Positions 17,641 to 26,894 of a DNA stretch of 64,000 nt are shown piece by piece. The position numbers and the translations under genes were made by a program. The notes below the pieces were generated by a model, which was given only the letters and a program-made list of their open reading frames with translations, was not told the DNA's origin and did no database searches. This stretch comes from Haloterrigena sp. KLK7. GTDB taxonomy: Archaea; Halobacteriota; Halobacteria; Halobacteriales; Natrialbaceae. Every line of letters starts with the position of its first letter. Positions within the stretch are counted from its first letter, which is position 1. The DNA lies in assembly GCF_037914945.1 (NCBI RefSeq), contig NZ_CP149787.1, positions 1,488,001 to 1,552,000 of the forward strand, given 5' to 3'.

Positions 17641-18876
17641 TCACGCGTTCACGTGTCGGACCTCGTACCCGTGATCGCGAATCGACCGGACGATCGTCCG
17701 CGATTGGCTCGAGCCGCTGGTCTCGATCTGGAAGACGAGGTGGGCCTCGCCCACGTCCAGTTCGGGCGCCGAGCGGTCGTGTCGGACGGTCTGGATGTTG
17801 GCGCCGTGGTCGGCGATGAGCCCGGAGACCTCCTCCATCTTCCCCGGTCGGTCGTCGATGCGGACGCGCAACCGGAGCAGTTGCTCGCGGTCGGTCAGCG
17901 CGTGGACGAGCACCGTCTGTAACATCGTCATGTCGAGGTTCCCGCCGCTCAACAGGGGCATCACTGTCTCGCCGCGCACGTCGAGTTCGTCGCTGACGAT
18001 CGCGGCGACCGACGCCGCGCCGGCCCCCTCGACCACCTGTTTTGCCCGCTCGAGCAACAGGAGCACCGCGCGGGCGATCTCGCCGTCGGTAACGGTGACC
18101 ACCTCGTCGACGTGCTCGTCGATCAGCGAGAGCGTCAGCTCCGAGACGCCGCCGGTCGCGATGCCGTCGGCGATCGTGTCGACCGAGTCGAGCGAGACGG
18201 CCGTCCCCTTCCGGAGACTCTCGGCCACGGTCGCCGCGCCGGCCGCCTGCACGCCGACGATGCGCGTCTCCGGCGAGCGCTCGGCGAAGGCCGTCGCGAT
18301 CCCCGAAACGAGGCCGCCACCGCCGATCGGGACCACGACGGTGTCGACCGACGGGAGGTCGTCGTACATCTCGAGGCCGAGGGTCCCCTGGCCGGCGACG
18401 ATCGCGGGGTCGTCGTAGGCGTGGACGAACTCCGTCGCGTCGTCGTCGACGAGGCCCTTCGCGTGGGCCATCGCCTCCCGGAAGTCGCTGCCGACGAGTT
18501 CGACGTCGGCGCCGTAGCTCCGGGTGGCGTCGACCTTCGCCTGGGGCGCGCCGCGGGGCATGACGATCGTGGAGTCGACGCCCAGTTTCGTCGCCGCGAG
18601 CGCGACGCCCTGGGCGTGGTTGCCCGCGCTGGCCGCGACGACCCGCTCCGTGCCGCCGTCGGCGACGGACTGTGCGATCCTGTTGTACGCGCCGCGGGTC
18701 TTGAACGAGCCCGTCCACTGGAGGTGCTCCATCTTGAGGTGGACCTCGCCGCCGGTCAGGTCGTCGAGGGACGTGCTCCGCTCGACCGGCGTGCGCTTGA
18801 CGACCGACTCGTCGTCGAGCCGGTCGCGGGCCGCTTCGATGTCGTCGAACGCGACGGGGGCGAACTCCTGGCTCAT
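17641..18876 (-). CDS. ilvA: Threonine/serine ammonia-lyase with C-terminal ACT domain
   Basis: PLP enzyme of fold type II that deaminates threonine to 2-oxobutyrate or serine to pyruvate. The 411-residue protein has the PLP lysine in SFKTRGAYNRI (Lys59) and the phosphate loop PIGGGGLVSG, with a single ACT domain from about residue 330. This short form matches biodegradative or archaeal dehydratases rather than the two-ACT biosynthetic IlvA. Its start is three bases after the stop of the upstream dimethylglycine-dehydrogenase-like gene, so it is translated from the same mRNA. That context suggests it removes serine made from glycine and one-carbon units; threonine remains possible. Confidence 0.9.
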   Translation of the reverse strand: MSQEFAPVAFDDIEAARDRLDDESVVKRTPVERSTSLDDLTGGEVHLKMEHLQWTGSFKTRGAYNRIAQSVADGGTERVVAASAGNHAQGVALAATKLGVDSTIVMPRGAPQAKVDATRSYGADVELVGSDFREAMAHAKGLVDDDATEFVHAYDDPAIVAGQGTLGLEMYDDLPSVDTVVVPIGGGGLVSGIATAFAERSPETRIVGVQAAGAATVAESLRKGTAVSLDSVDTIADGIATGGVSELTLSLIDEHVDEVVTVTDGEIARAVLLLLERAKQVVEGAGAASVAAIVSDELDVRGETVMPLLSGGNLDMTMLQTVLVHALTDREQLLRLRVRIDDRPGKMEEVSGLIADHGANIQTVRHDRSAPELDVGEAHLVFQIETSGSSQSRTIVRSIRDHGYEVRHVNA

Positions 18877-18879
18877 CGT

Positions 18880-21396
18880 TCACCGGATCATCTTCTCGCG
18901 GTCGGGATCGAACAGCGGCTCGTCCCGGACCGTCGCGGCGTACCGGTCGTTCTCGTAGCTGATCTCGACGTCGCGGCCGGGTTCGGCGTCGGCCGCCGGC
19001 AGGTAGGCGTAGGCGATCCCGGCGTCGATCGTGTAGCCGTAGTCCGCTCGGGAGACGTAGCCGAGCACCTCGTCGCCGCCGGGTTCGAGCACCGGGTGGC
19101 CGGCGTCGACGAGCGCGCCGGGCTCGTCGAGCGTGATCGGCGCGAGCTTCCGGTCGATCCCGTTCTCGCGGGCCTCGAGCAGCGTCTCCTTTCCGATAAA
19201 GTCCGTCTCGAGGTCGACCGCGAAGCCGATCCCCGCCTCGTAGGGGTTGTACTCCGGCGTGACGTCGCTCCCCCACAGCCGGAACCCCTTCTCCATGCTC
19301 GTCGAGTTGAGGGCTTCCCACCCCATCGGGACGATGCCGTACTCCTCGCCGGCGTCCTCGATCAGCTCCCAGAGCCGCGCGCCGTACTCCATCGGCGCGT
19401 ACAGTTCCCACCCTAACTCGCCGGCGTAGGAGAGCCGGAGCATCGTGACCGGGACGCTCTCGAGGTAGGTCTCCCGAGCGGTGTAGAACGGGAACGCGTC
19501 GTTCGAGAGGTCCGCCTCGACGAGCGACGACAGGACCTCGCGGGCCTCGGGGCCGAAGACGCCGATCCCGCACATATCGGAGTCGCGGGTCGTCACCGAC
19601 ACCGAGCCGTCGTCGGGCGCGTGCTCGCGGATCCACCGCGAGTGCAGCGTCGCGGAGTTCCCGCCGCCCGTGAACACCGTGTAGCGATCCTCCGCGAGCC
19701 GCGCGACCGTCACGTCCGCGAGGATGCCCCCGTCTTCGTTGCACATCGCCGCGTAGCGGATTCGCCCCGGCGAGACGTCGACGTCGTTCGTCAGGAGTCG
19801 CTGGAGGAGGTCGGTCGCACCGTCGCCGGTCACCTCGATCCCGGTGTAGGTGGTCATGTCGACCATCGCGACGCGGTCGCGGACGGCCTGGTGCTCGACG
19901 CCCTGCGCCTTCGACCAGTTGCGGTCGAGCCAGTCGGGCCTGGCGGGCACGTCGTACTCCTCGAGCAGGGCCTCGTTGGTCTCGTACCACTGCGGGGTCT
20001 CCCAGCCGCCCGAATCGTAGAACTCCGCGCCCAGCTCGTCCTGACGTCCGTAGAACGGACTTCGGCGGAGCCCGCGCTGGCCCTCGGGCTGTTCGCGCGG
20101 GTGGATCAGCTGGTAAACCTCCTGGTACTGCTGTGCACCGCGTCCCCGCGTGTACTCCCGCGAGCCCGCGTGGGGCTGGAACCGCGAGATGTGCGCGCCC
20201 GTCGCGTCGACGCGCTCGCCGTCGAGGCGGGGGACGCCGTCTTCCATCCAGTGGGCGACGATGCTCCCGGCGCCGCCCGACTGGGTGACCCAGATCGCGA
20301 GCGCCCACCAGAGCCCGTCGATCTCCTCGGTCGGGCCGAGGATCGGCATCCCGTCGGGGGTGAAACAGAACATCCCGTTGATCGCGGACTCGAACTCGGC
20401 GTCGGCCAGCGAGGGGACGAGTTCGCTGGCCGCGTCGGCGGCCGCCTGGTCGTGGTCCGGATGGGTGTTCTCGTGGAAGTGCTCGTCGGTGAACTCCCGC
20501 AGCGACGGGTACTCGAGTCCCAGGTCCTCGAGCTTCTCGGGGCCGTAGATGTCCTCGGGATCGACCAGCAGCGAGTCGTGGTTGTACGAGCCGATACCGT
20601 ACCCCTCGCCGTGCTGGCGGAAGTACAGCGACCGGTCCTGGTGGCGCAACAGCGGCTGCTCGATCTCGCGGCTCGCCCCCGCCAGCTCCGGGAGTTCGTC
20701 CGCGACGAGGTACTGGTGAGCACAGGGGATCAGCGGGATATCGACGTCGACCATGTCCCCGAACAGCGGGCCCCAGATGTTCGTCGCGAGCAACACCTCG
20801 TCGGCCGCGATGCGGCCGCGGTCCGTGACGACGGCCCGGATCTCGCCGTCTTCGACCTCGAGGTCCGTCACCGTCGTCTCGCCGTAGAACTCGGCCCCGT
20901 CGTCGCGGGCCGCCTCGGCCATCGACGCGGAGGCGTCGACGGCGTGGGCCTTGCCGTCCGTCGGGACGTAGTAGCCGCCGCGAATGACCGATTCGTCGAT
21001 CTGCGGGATGCGGTCGGCGACCTCGGCCGGCGAGAGGAGTTCTCCGCCCTCGATTCCGTAGGACTGGCCGCGCTCGCGCTTTCGTTTGAGGAACTCCCAG
21101 CGGTCCTCGGTGTACGCGACCTCGATGCCCCCGCAGGTCCGGAAGCTCTCGAGGTCCTCGTACAGCTCGCGCGTGTACGACGCCATCCGCGTCATCAGCT
21201 TGTTGCCGCCCGTCTGGAACACCAGCCCCGGGGCGTGGGAGGTGGAGCCGCCGGTCTCGAACAGCGGCCCCTGATCGACGACGACGACGTCCTCGCGACC
21301 GAGGCGAGTGAGATGGTAGGCGGCGCTACAGCCGACGCAGCCGGCGCCGACGACGACGGTTCCCGCGCTGTCAGGAAGTATGTTCCCTGTGCTCAT
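18880..21396 (-). CDS. Dimethylglycine/sarcosine dehydrogenase-like flavoprotein with GcvT domain
   Basis: An 838-residue two-part enzyme. The N-terminal half is a DAO-type FAD domain beginning VVVGAGCVGCSAAYHLTRLG, with an FAO-type middle domain. The C-terminal half, from about residue 420, is an aminomethyltransferase (GcvT) domain, in which FAD-bound N-methyl oxidation is coupled to transfer of the released formaldehyde to tetrahydrofolate. Length and order match dimethylglycine and sarcosine dehydrogenases. It lies 3 bases upstream of ilvA. The exact methylated substrate cannot be read from the sequence. A/T-rich DNA overlaps the start codon (CATATAT on the top strand). Confidence 0.88.
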   Translation of the reverse strand: MSTGNILPDSAGTVVVGAGCVGCSAAYHLTRLGREDVVVVDQGPLFETGGSTSHAPGLVFQTGGNKLMTRMASYTRELYEDLESFRTCGGIEVAYTEDRWEFLKRKRERGQSYGIEGGELLSPAEVADRIPQIDESVIRGGYYVPTDGKAHAVDASASMAEAARDDGAEFYGETTVTDLEVEDGEIRAVVTDRGRIAADEVLLATNIWGPLFGDMVDVDIPLIPCAHQYLVADELPELAGASREIEQPLLRHQDRSLYFRQHGEGYGIGSYNHDSLLVDPEDIYGPEKLEDLGLEYPSLREFTDEHFHENTHPDHDQAAADAASELVPSLADAEFESAINGMFCFTPDGMPILGPTEEIDGLWWALAIWVTQSGGAGSIVAHWMEDGVPRLDGERVDATGAHISRFQPHAGSREYTRGRGAQQYQEVYQLIHPREQPEGQRGLRRSPFYGRQDELGAEFYDSGGWETPQWYETNEALLEEYDVPARPDWLDRNWSKAQGVEHQAVRDRVAMVDMTTYTGIEVTGDGATDLLQRLLTNDVDVSPGRIRYAAMCNEDGGILADVTVARLAEDRYTVFTGGGNSATLHSRWIREHAPDDGSVSVTTRDSDMCGIGVFGPEAREVLSSLVEADLSNDAFPFYTARETYLESVPVTMLRLSYAGELGWELYAPMEYGARLWELIEDAGEEYGIVPMGWEALNSTSMEKGFRLWGSDVTPEYNPYEAGIGFAVDLETDFIGKETLLEARENGIDRKLAPITLDEPGALVDAGHPVLEPGGDEVLGYVSRADYGYTIDAGIAYAYLPAADAEPGRDVEISYENDRYAATVRDEPLFDPDREKMIR

Positions 21397-21629
21397 ATAT
21401 CACGATTGCACCCGGCGATCGAGCATAGCTATCCGGGTGGATAATCTGCGGCGTATAACAACCGGTGGTGTGATCGGGTCCCGACCGACCGCCCTCGAGT
21501 CGGCGATCGATCGACGACGTATCGACCCGTTCGAATCGGTATCGCCTCGGACGAGGACCCGATCGCGGACACCACCGATTCGAGCGTCCGAAGCCATCGG
21601 TGCCGAGTCGAGGAGGGGACGCGAGCGGC

Positions 21630-22775
21630 TCAGTCGTCGAACCGATCGAGCCGGAACATGTCGATCGGGTGGTCGGTCTCGCCGTCGACCGCGAGGTCAG
21701 CGAGGATCTCGCCGATGACGCTGGCGAACTTGAAGCCGTGGCCCGAGAAGCCAGCGCCCACGGCCACCTGCGGGTGCTCGGGGAGCGTATCGAGGATGAA
21801 GTGCTCGTCGGGGGAGTTCGTGAACATGCAGGTCGCGAGCCGCATCGTCGGCCCGGCCGCCCCGGGGAAGTAGTTCTCGGTGACCTCGCGGAGGAGTCGC
21901 TCGTCCTCGCGGTCGGGTTCCGTCTCGTAGTCGTCCGGATCGACCTGCTCGTCGCGGTGGTGGTACTTGCCGATCTTGAACCCCGGCACGTCGTAGATCG
22001 GTAGCCCGTAGAACCGCCCCTCGGGAACCTTCAGGTTCCAGACCGGGAAGTTCGCGGGTTCGAACGTCGACGGGCGCTCGGGCTGGAACCAGCCGAGCAC
22101 CTGCCGTTCGGGGACCGCGAGTCCCTCGAGCGCGTCGGCGAACTTGGCGTTCCAGGCGCCGGCGGCGAGCACCATGTTGTCGGCCTCGTAGGTCCCGCGG
22201 TCGGTGTCGACGCGGACGCCCTCGTCCGGCGTCGGCTCCCACTCGAGGACCCGCTCGCGGGCGCGTATCTCCGCCCCCGCCGCCTGGGCCGACTCGACGT
22301 GACCGACGATGGCCTGTTCGGGGACGACGAATCCGCCGTCGGGCTGATACAGGGCCTTGTACCCCTCCGGCAGGTCGTAGCCGGGGAACCGCTCGGACAC
22401 CTCCGCGCTCGTGAGCACCTCGTGGGGGATGTCGTGTTCCTCGCAGGATCGCAGCGAGCCCTCGAAGACGACGTTGTCCTCGGGACCGGCGTCGATCGAT
22501 CCCGTTCGGTGGATCACGTCGCGGCCGGTCTCGTCCGCGAGGTCGTCCCAGAGCTCGTAGGCCCGTTCGATCAGCGGGATGTAGGAGGGATGCTCGTAGT
22601 AGGCCCGCCGGATGATCCGCGTGATCCCGTGGGAGGACCCCATCGTGTGGGGCACGTCGTAGCGCTCGAGTCCCAGCACGTCGCGGCCGCGAGCGGCGAG
22701 ATGAGCGGCCGTCGCACTGCCCATCCCGCCGACGCCGATCACGATAACGTCGTATCGATCTCCTGTCGCGTCCAT
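21630..22775 (-). CDS. solA: Monomeric sarcosine oxidase / N-methyl amino acid oxidase
   Basis: A 381-residue FAD enzyme that oxidises N-methyl amino acids such as sarcosine to the free amino acid, formaldehyde and H2O2. It has the Rossmann motif VIGVGGMGSATAAHL, the family block GSSHGITRIIR, and ATCMFTNSPDEHFI near residue 315, where the cysteine is the usual covalent 8a-S-FAD attachment site. The end GFSGHGFKF is also typical. It is transcribed in the same direction as the dehydrogenase gene but 233 bases apart. Whether it acts on sarcosine or N-methyltryptophan is not settled. Confidence 0.9.
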   Translation of the reverse strand: MDATGDRYDVIVIGVGGMGSATAAHLAARGRDVLGLERYDVPHTMGSSHGITRIIRRAYYEHPSYIPLIERAYELWDDLADETGRDVIHRTGSIDAGPEDNVVFEGSLRSCEEHDIPHEVLTSAEVSERFPGYDLPEGYKALYQPDGGFVVPEQAIVGHVESAQAAGAEIRARERVLEWEPTPDEGVRVDTDRGTYEADNMVLAAGAWNAKFADALEGLAVPERQVLGWFQPERPSTFEPANFPVWNLKVPEGRFYGLPIYDVPGFKIGKYHHRDEQVDPDDYETEPDREDERLLREVTENYFPGAAGPTMRLATCMFTNSPDEHFILDTLPEHPQVAVGAGFSGHGFKFASVIGEILADLAVDGETDHPIDMFRLDRFDD

Positions 22776-22923
22776 ACCGACGGTCGGTTCGTCGAGCCCC
22801 TACTTGATTGTTAGTGCGTCCCATATCGTACCTTTTTGAAGCGTCGGGGACGACTCGAGGCGAATCGCTCGCAGTCGCAGGGGCGATTCGATCAGCGGTC
22901 GGTCGACACCGCCCGGAGGCGCG

Positions 22924-23568
22924 TCACTCCTCGCGGAGCGTCGACTCCACGAGTTTCCCGGTCCCGCGGCGGATACGGCCGCCGACGGCCGTCGGGGAGA
23001 TGCCGAGACGGTCGGCGAGCTCCTCGAGCGAGGTCTCGCGGGGCTCCTCGAAGTAGCCTTCCTCGTGGGCGCTGACCAGCGCGGCGCGCTGTTCGTCGGT
23101 CACCTCCGGAACCGTCTCGCTGGTCCACTCGTCCTGCCGGAACATCCGGCGCAGTTCGAACGAGATGTCCCGCTCCTCACAGCAGTCCCAGAGCTCGGCG
23201 AGCGCTTCCCGATCGGGGAGGTGAAGGCGGTTGGTCCAGCCCCGCTCGGTGCTCTCCGCGTTCAACAGCAGTCCGCCGAGTTCGGTCGTCATCGGCGAGA
23301 TGAGCACGGTGTCCTCGGCGTGCTGGAACCGATAGATCCGCGTCGAGCCGAGATCGTCGACGAGCATCCAGTCCGTCACCGTGTGATCCCGCTCGAGCAC
23401 GTCCTCGAACGTCTCGTCCGCCCCCTCGACGAGGTAGAAGAACAGCCCGGTCTCCGGATCCGTCGTGGAGTGAGGGACGACCTCGATGGAGACCTCGGGA
23501 CAGTCGCGGATCGTCGGCGTCAGCGCGAGATCCGGGTGCGCGATGTCGAGGATTGCGATCAGGCTCAC
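22924..23568 (-). CDS. Bacterio-opsin-activator-type HTH transcriptional regulator
   Basis: A 214-residue regulator. The N-terminal part (about 1-150) is a ligand- or redox-sensing domain of the bat-associated type without visible metal site. The C-terminal HTH_10 domain has EEGYFEEPRETSLEELADRLGISPTAVGGRIRRG split over about 170-205, the hallmark of haloarchaeal bat-like activators. The only usable start is GTG at 23566-23568; an ATG just upstream runs straight into a stop. It lies next to and in the same direction as the sarcosine oxidase gene, so control of the methylamine genes is a reasonable guess. Confidence 0.88.
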   Translation of the reverse strand: MSLIAILDIAHPDLALTPTIRDCPEVSIEVVPHSTTDPETGLFFYLVEGADETFEDVLERDHTVTDWMLVDDLGSTRIYRFQHAEDTVLISPMTTELGGLLLNAESTERGWTNRLHLPDREALAELWDCCEERDISFELRRMFRQDEWTSETVPEVTDEQRAALVSAHEEGYFEEPRETSLEELADRLGISPTAVGGRIRRGTGKLVESTLREE

Positions 23569-23881
23569 GGTTCGTCACATCGACGACTGTCGCGCGGCTC
23601 TCCGGTTCCAGAATCGCCTCTCGGGCGGGATTTTTTCGACTGGTTGTTAACGTTATCGCCGAATGTGTTCCCCATATTGGTATCGGGTATGAGACACCGT
23701 CACTTAATCGTTACTTCGAACCCGAACGCGGAAGTGAAACCGCGCGTGGTTCATCGCGGGTCCGCCGCGAGCGCACCGCGTTCGATCGGGGAGGTTCGGC
23801 CGCCCCCGGCGACGCCGACGGTAGCACCCCCCTGTCCGATGAAAGCCCAGTCGCTTTCCCGACCGCCGTGGTACTCCGCGT
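23569..23881. other. Divergent intergenic region, bat-type regulator / redoxin
   Basis: 313 bases without a gene between two divergent starts. It includes an A/T-rich patch near 23630-23710 (GTTAACGTTAT, a run of six T, ATATTGG), which probably holds the regulator's promoter. The part adjacent to the redoxin gene is GC-rich and featureless. No convincing palindrome or RNA. Confidence 0.4.
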
Positions 23882-24418
23882 ATGACAGAATCTCCCCGCG
23901 AGCTGACCTTTCCGAACGTCGGTCCCGGGCCGGACCCGCTCTCGCTCGCCGACCTGACGGACCCGGTCGCGCCGGCCGACCCGACGACGACCGAGGACGC
24001 CGATCCGGCCCACGACGCGATCCTCCTGTTGCTCCATCGGGACCACCACGCCGGCCAGTGTCGCCGGCAGGTCCGGGCCGTCGCCGACCGCTATGGAGAG
24101 TTCCGCGACCGGGGCTGTCAGGTCGTCTCGATCGTCCCCGAACCCCGCGACCGGGTCGCGGAGTGGCAGGAGCGCTACGACCTGCCCTTCCCGATCTGTG
24201 CGGACCCGGAGGCGACCGCGGGCGAGGCCTTCGACCAACCCGTTCGGCTCGGGCCGGTCGGTCGCCACTTCGACCTCGTCGGGCGGATGCCCGCCGCCGT
24301 CGTCCTCGATATCAGCGACCCCGACGCCCTCGAGGTCGTCGCGACCTACCGCGGCCGGACGAACATGGATCGACCTGAAATCGACGACCTGTTAGCCACG
24401 GTCGACCGACGCACCTGA
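23882..24418 (+). CDS. Peroxiredoxin-like (AhpC/TSA fold) protein
   Basis: A 178-residue protein with a thioredoxin-fold core: ILLLLHRDHHAGQCRRQV around residues 47-63 corresponds to the peroxiredoxin active-site helix, with Cys60 at the peroxidatic or nearby position; Cys79 and Cys106 (PICADPE) could resolve it. The classical PxxxT/SxxC motif is not fully kept, so peroxidase activity is uncertain. The first 40 residues are acidic and proline-rich. It lies 3 bases before an acetyltransferase gene, forming a likely operon. Confidence 0.75.
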   Translation: MTESPRELTFPNVGPGPDPLSLADLTDPVAPADPTTTEDADPAHDAILLLLHRDHHAGQCRRQVRAVADRYGEFRDRGCQVVSIVPEPRDRVAEWQERYDLPFPICADPEATAGEAFDQPVRLGPVGRHFDLVGRMPAAVVLDISDPDALEVVATYRGRTNMDRPEIDDLLATVDRRT

Positions 24419-24421
24419 CGA

Positions 24422-24925
24422 ATGGACGACTCCGACGAGAGGGGACCGGACGATCCCGGCGAGGCGGTCGGGTACGTCCGCACCGCGACCGACGACGACG
24501 CGCTCGAGGTCCGGCGCATCCTCGACGCGGCCATGCTCGAGCCGGGGGACGTCGAGGCCCGGATCGCGGAGGAGAACGTCCTGGTCGCCGGCGACGAGCG
24601 CGGCGGAACGAGCGGCGGCACAGACGCCGAACGGGTCCTCGGGACGGTCGTGCTCGAGCCCCTCGAGGCGGGCGGAGACGGCAGCGGGAGTGGAGACGGC
24701 GACCGGGGCGCCCACGTCGCGGCGATCGGCGTTCGCCGCCGCCACCGCGGGCGCGGCATCGGCACGGCGCTGATCGATCGGGCGCTCGAGCGGGAGGGGA
24801 GACTGACGGCGCGGTTCGACGACGGCGTCCGCCCGTTCTACGAGCGACTCGGCTTCGCGATCGAGCCGATCGACGGGCAGCGACACCGCGGCGTCAAGGC
24901 GGATCGCGAGACCGAATCCGACTGA
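24422..24925 (+). CDS. GNAT family N-acetyltransferase
   Basis: A 167-residue acetyl-CoA-dependent transferase. The acetyl-CoA binding motif A is clear: VAAIGVRRRHRGRGIGTALI (R-x-x-G-x-G/A). The C-terminal FYERLGF is motif B. A glycine/aspartate-rich loop in the middle is unusual but common in haloarchaeal copies. The substrate cannot be inferred. It is co-directional with, and three bases after, the redoxin gene. Confidence 0.88.
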   Translation: MDDSDERGPDDPGEAVGYVRTATDDDALEVRRILDAAMLEPGDVEARIAEENVLVAGDERGGTSGGTDAERVLGTVVLEPLEAGGDGSGSGDGDRGAHVAAIGVRRRHRGRGIGTALIDRALEREGRLTARFDDGVRPFYERLGFAIEPIDGQRHRGVKADRETESD

Positions 24926-24981
24926 CGACCCGTCGCCTGCCAGCGGAGTTTTATCCGGGAGAACGTGGTAGCCACCGCCGC

Positions 24982-25344
24982 ATGGCACTCAAAGGATTAC
25001 TCAGCGGCAATCCGTCGCGAAACGCCAAACTCTACATCGGCATTGGTCTCATCTCGCTGGTCAAAGCGGTCGCGGTCCGCAACGACCGAAACCGGTTCCG
25101 CCGGGAACTGACCGACGCCGCCATGTTCATCGGCGTCGGCCTCGCGTTACGGCAGTACAGCCAGCTCAAGGACGAGAAACGACGGGAAATCGAATCGCAG
25201 GTCCCCGACTGGGCGATCGACATCGCGACCTCCAAGGGGGCCCAGCAGGGCGTTCGCAGCCTCGCGAAGCGCCGACTGGGGAGCCAGTCCGAACCGGAGC
25301 CGACCCTGAAGGATCGGGCTCAGCGAATGCTCTCGAGTCGCTGA
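24982..25344 (+). CDS. Small conserved protein with one or two membrane-associated helices
   Basis: A 120-residue basic/amphipathic protein, unusual in an acidic proteome. Hydrophobic stretches LYIGIGLISLVKAVAV and DAAMFIGVGLALRQY could insert in or lie on the membrane. The C-terminal part is charged and probably helical. No known motif. The start follows a TTTTATCC word about 30 bases upstream that could be a TATA box. Confidence 0.65.
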   Translation: MALKGLLSGNPSRNAKLYIGIGLISLVKAVAVRNDRNRFRRELTDAAMFIGVGLALRQYSQLKDEKRREIESQVPDWAIDIATSKGAQQGVRSLAKRRLGSQSEPEPTLKDRAQRMLSSR

Positions 25345-25386
25345 TCGGCGGCGACGGCGCCACTTCTTCGGCGGTCGCTCGCGTTC

Positions 25387-26733
25387 TCACGAGGATATCG
25401 GCTCGAGAGACGCCGTGAAGTGGCGGAGCTCGCGGTTTTCGGGTTCGGAGACGATCTCGAGTCCGTCGACCGCCTCGCGCTTCTCGAGGACGGCCGCGGC
25501 GGTCTCCGCGACGTGTTCGAAGTGTTCCGCGTGGTACGTGCGCCGCGGGACCGCGAGCCGAACCAGTTCCGGTCGGTCGGTGTCGGGGAACGCGAAGCTC
25601 CCGAGTTCGACCCCGCGGACGCCGCCCTCTCGATACAGTTCGCAGACCAGCGCCTGCCCCGGGAACTCGTCGGCCGAGAGATGGGGGAGCGCCGCGCCGG
25701 CGTCGAGGTAGACGGCGTGGCCGCCGGGCGGCGTGTAGATCGGCACGCCCGCGTCCTCGAGCAGGGCCGCGAACGCGCGGACCTCGTCGATCCGATCGGT
25801 GACGTAGGCCTCCTCGACGGCCTCCCGGAGACCGACGGCCAGCGCCGCGACGTCCCGGCCGGACATCCCGCCGTACGTGGGAAAGCCCTCGTAGAGGATC
25901 GCGCGCTGCTTGCACCGCTCGAAGAGGTCCTCGTCGTCCGTCGCGACGAACCCGCCGGCGTTGGCCAGACCGTCCTTCTTCCCGCTCATGACGATTGCGT
26001 CGGCGTAGCCGAGTTGCTCGCGGGCGATCTCGTCGATGTCGGCGTCAGAGAACTCGTCCTCGCGGCGCCGGACGAAGCCGGCGTTCTCGGCGAACCGGCA
26101 GGCGTCGATTACGAACGTCGCGTCGATCTCGTCCGCGAATTCACGGGCGCGGCGCGTGTTCTCGACGGAAACTGGCTGGCCCGCCGTCGAGTTGTTCGTG
26201 ATCGTCAAAATGACCAGCGGCACGCGCTCGGCGCCCACCTCGTCGACGACCGACCGGGCGCGCTCGAGCGAGAGGTTCCCCTTGAACGGCTCGTCGGCCT
26301 CGAGGTCGTGTGCGCCCTCGGCGGGGCAATCGACCGGCTCGGCGCCCTGGTTCGCGACGTGGGCTCGCGTCGTATCGAAGTGGGTGTTGTTGATCGCGAC
26401 GTCCCCCTCCTCGAGGAGGGTGCCGTAGAGGACGTTCTCCGCGCCGCGGCCCTGATGGGTCGGGACGACACGCTCGAATCCCATCACGTCCCGGACGGCG
26501 GACTCGAGTTCGTCGAAGCTGCGCGAGCCGGCGTAGGACTCGTCGCCACGCATCAGCGCCGCCCACTGGGCGTCGCTCATCGCACCGGTGCCGCTGTCGG
26601 TCAGGAGATCGACGAAGACGTCCTCGGCGTCGACATTAAAGAGGTTGTATCCCGCCTCGGCCAGCGCCCGTTCGCGCTGGTCTCGAGAGGGGAGGTGGAT
26701 CCGTTCTGCTACTTTCGTCTTGTAGGCGACCAT
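25387..26733 (-). CDS. tnaA: Tryptophanase (beta-eliminating lyase)
   Basis: PLP enzyme of fold type I that breaks tryptophan to indole, pyruvate and ammonia. The 448-residue protein has the PLP-lysine motif MSGKKDGL (Lys252/253), NNTHFDTTRAHV, THQGRGAENVLYGTL and the aspartate motif VIDACRFAENA. Gene length and motifs match tryptophanase better than tyrosine phenol-lyase, but the two are close and the substrate is not proven here. No TnaC-type leader or tnaB permease is adjacent. Confidence 0.88.
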   Translation of the reverse strand: MVAYKTKVAERIHLPSRDQRERALAEAGYNLFNVDAEDVFVDLLTDSGTGAMSDAQWAALMRGDESYAGSRSFDELESAVRDVMGFERVVPTHQGRGAENVLYGTLLEEGDVAINNTHFDTTRAHVANQGAEPVDCPAEGAHDLEADEPFKGNLSLERARSVVDEVGAERVPLVILTITNNSTAGQPVSVENTRRAREFADEIDATFVIDACRFAENAGFVRRREDEFSDADIDEIAREQLGYADAIVMSGKKDGLANAGGFVATDDEDLFERCKQRAILYEGFPTYGGMSGRDVAALAVGLREAVEEAYVTDRIDEVRAFAALLEDAGVPIYTPPGGHAVYLDAGAALPHLSADEFPGQALVCELYREGGVRGVELGSFAFPDTDRPELVRLAVPRRTYHAEHFEHVAETAAAVLEKREAVDGLEIVSEPENRELRHFTASLEPISS

Positions 26734-26894
26734 GTCCCCTCATGGCCGTCGCGCGTGTTCAGTCTAGTTGAGAGTTCGTGTGCATCGATGAGTCGAACCG
26801 TTCGTTCCGGTCCGAATCGGGTCATCGACGGGCGAACGTAGCGGTATCTCGTCGCGACCGAACGTCGATAAGGGTCGGAGGAGACCGACCGGGA

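Noticed and set aside
17579-20308. 909-codon open frame overlapping ilvA and the dimethylglycine-dehydrogenase-like gene
   Set aside because: Arginine/proline/glycine-rich shadow in another frame of two well-identified genes.
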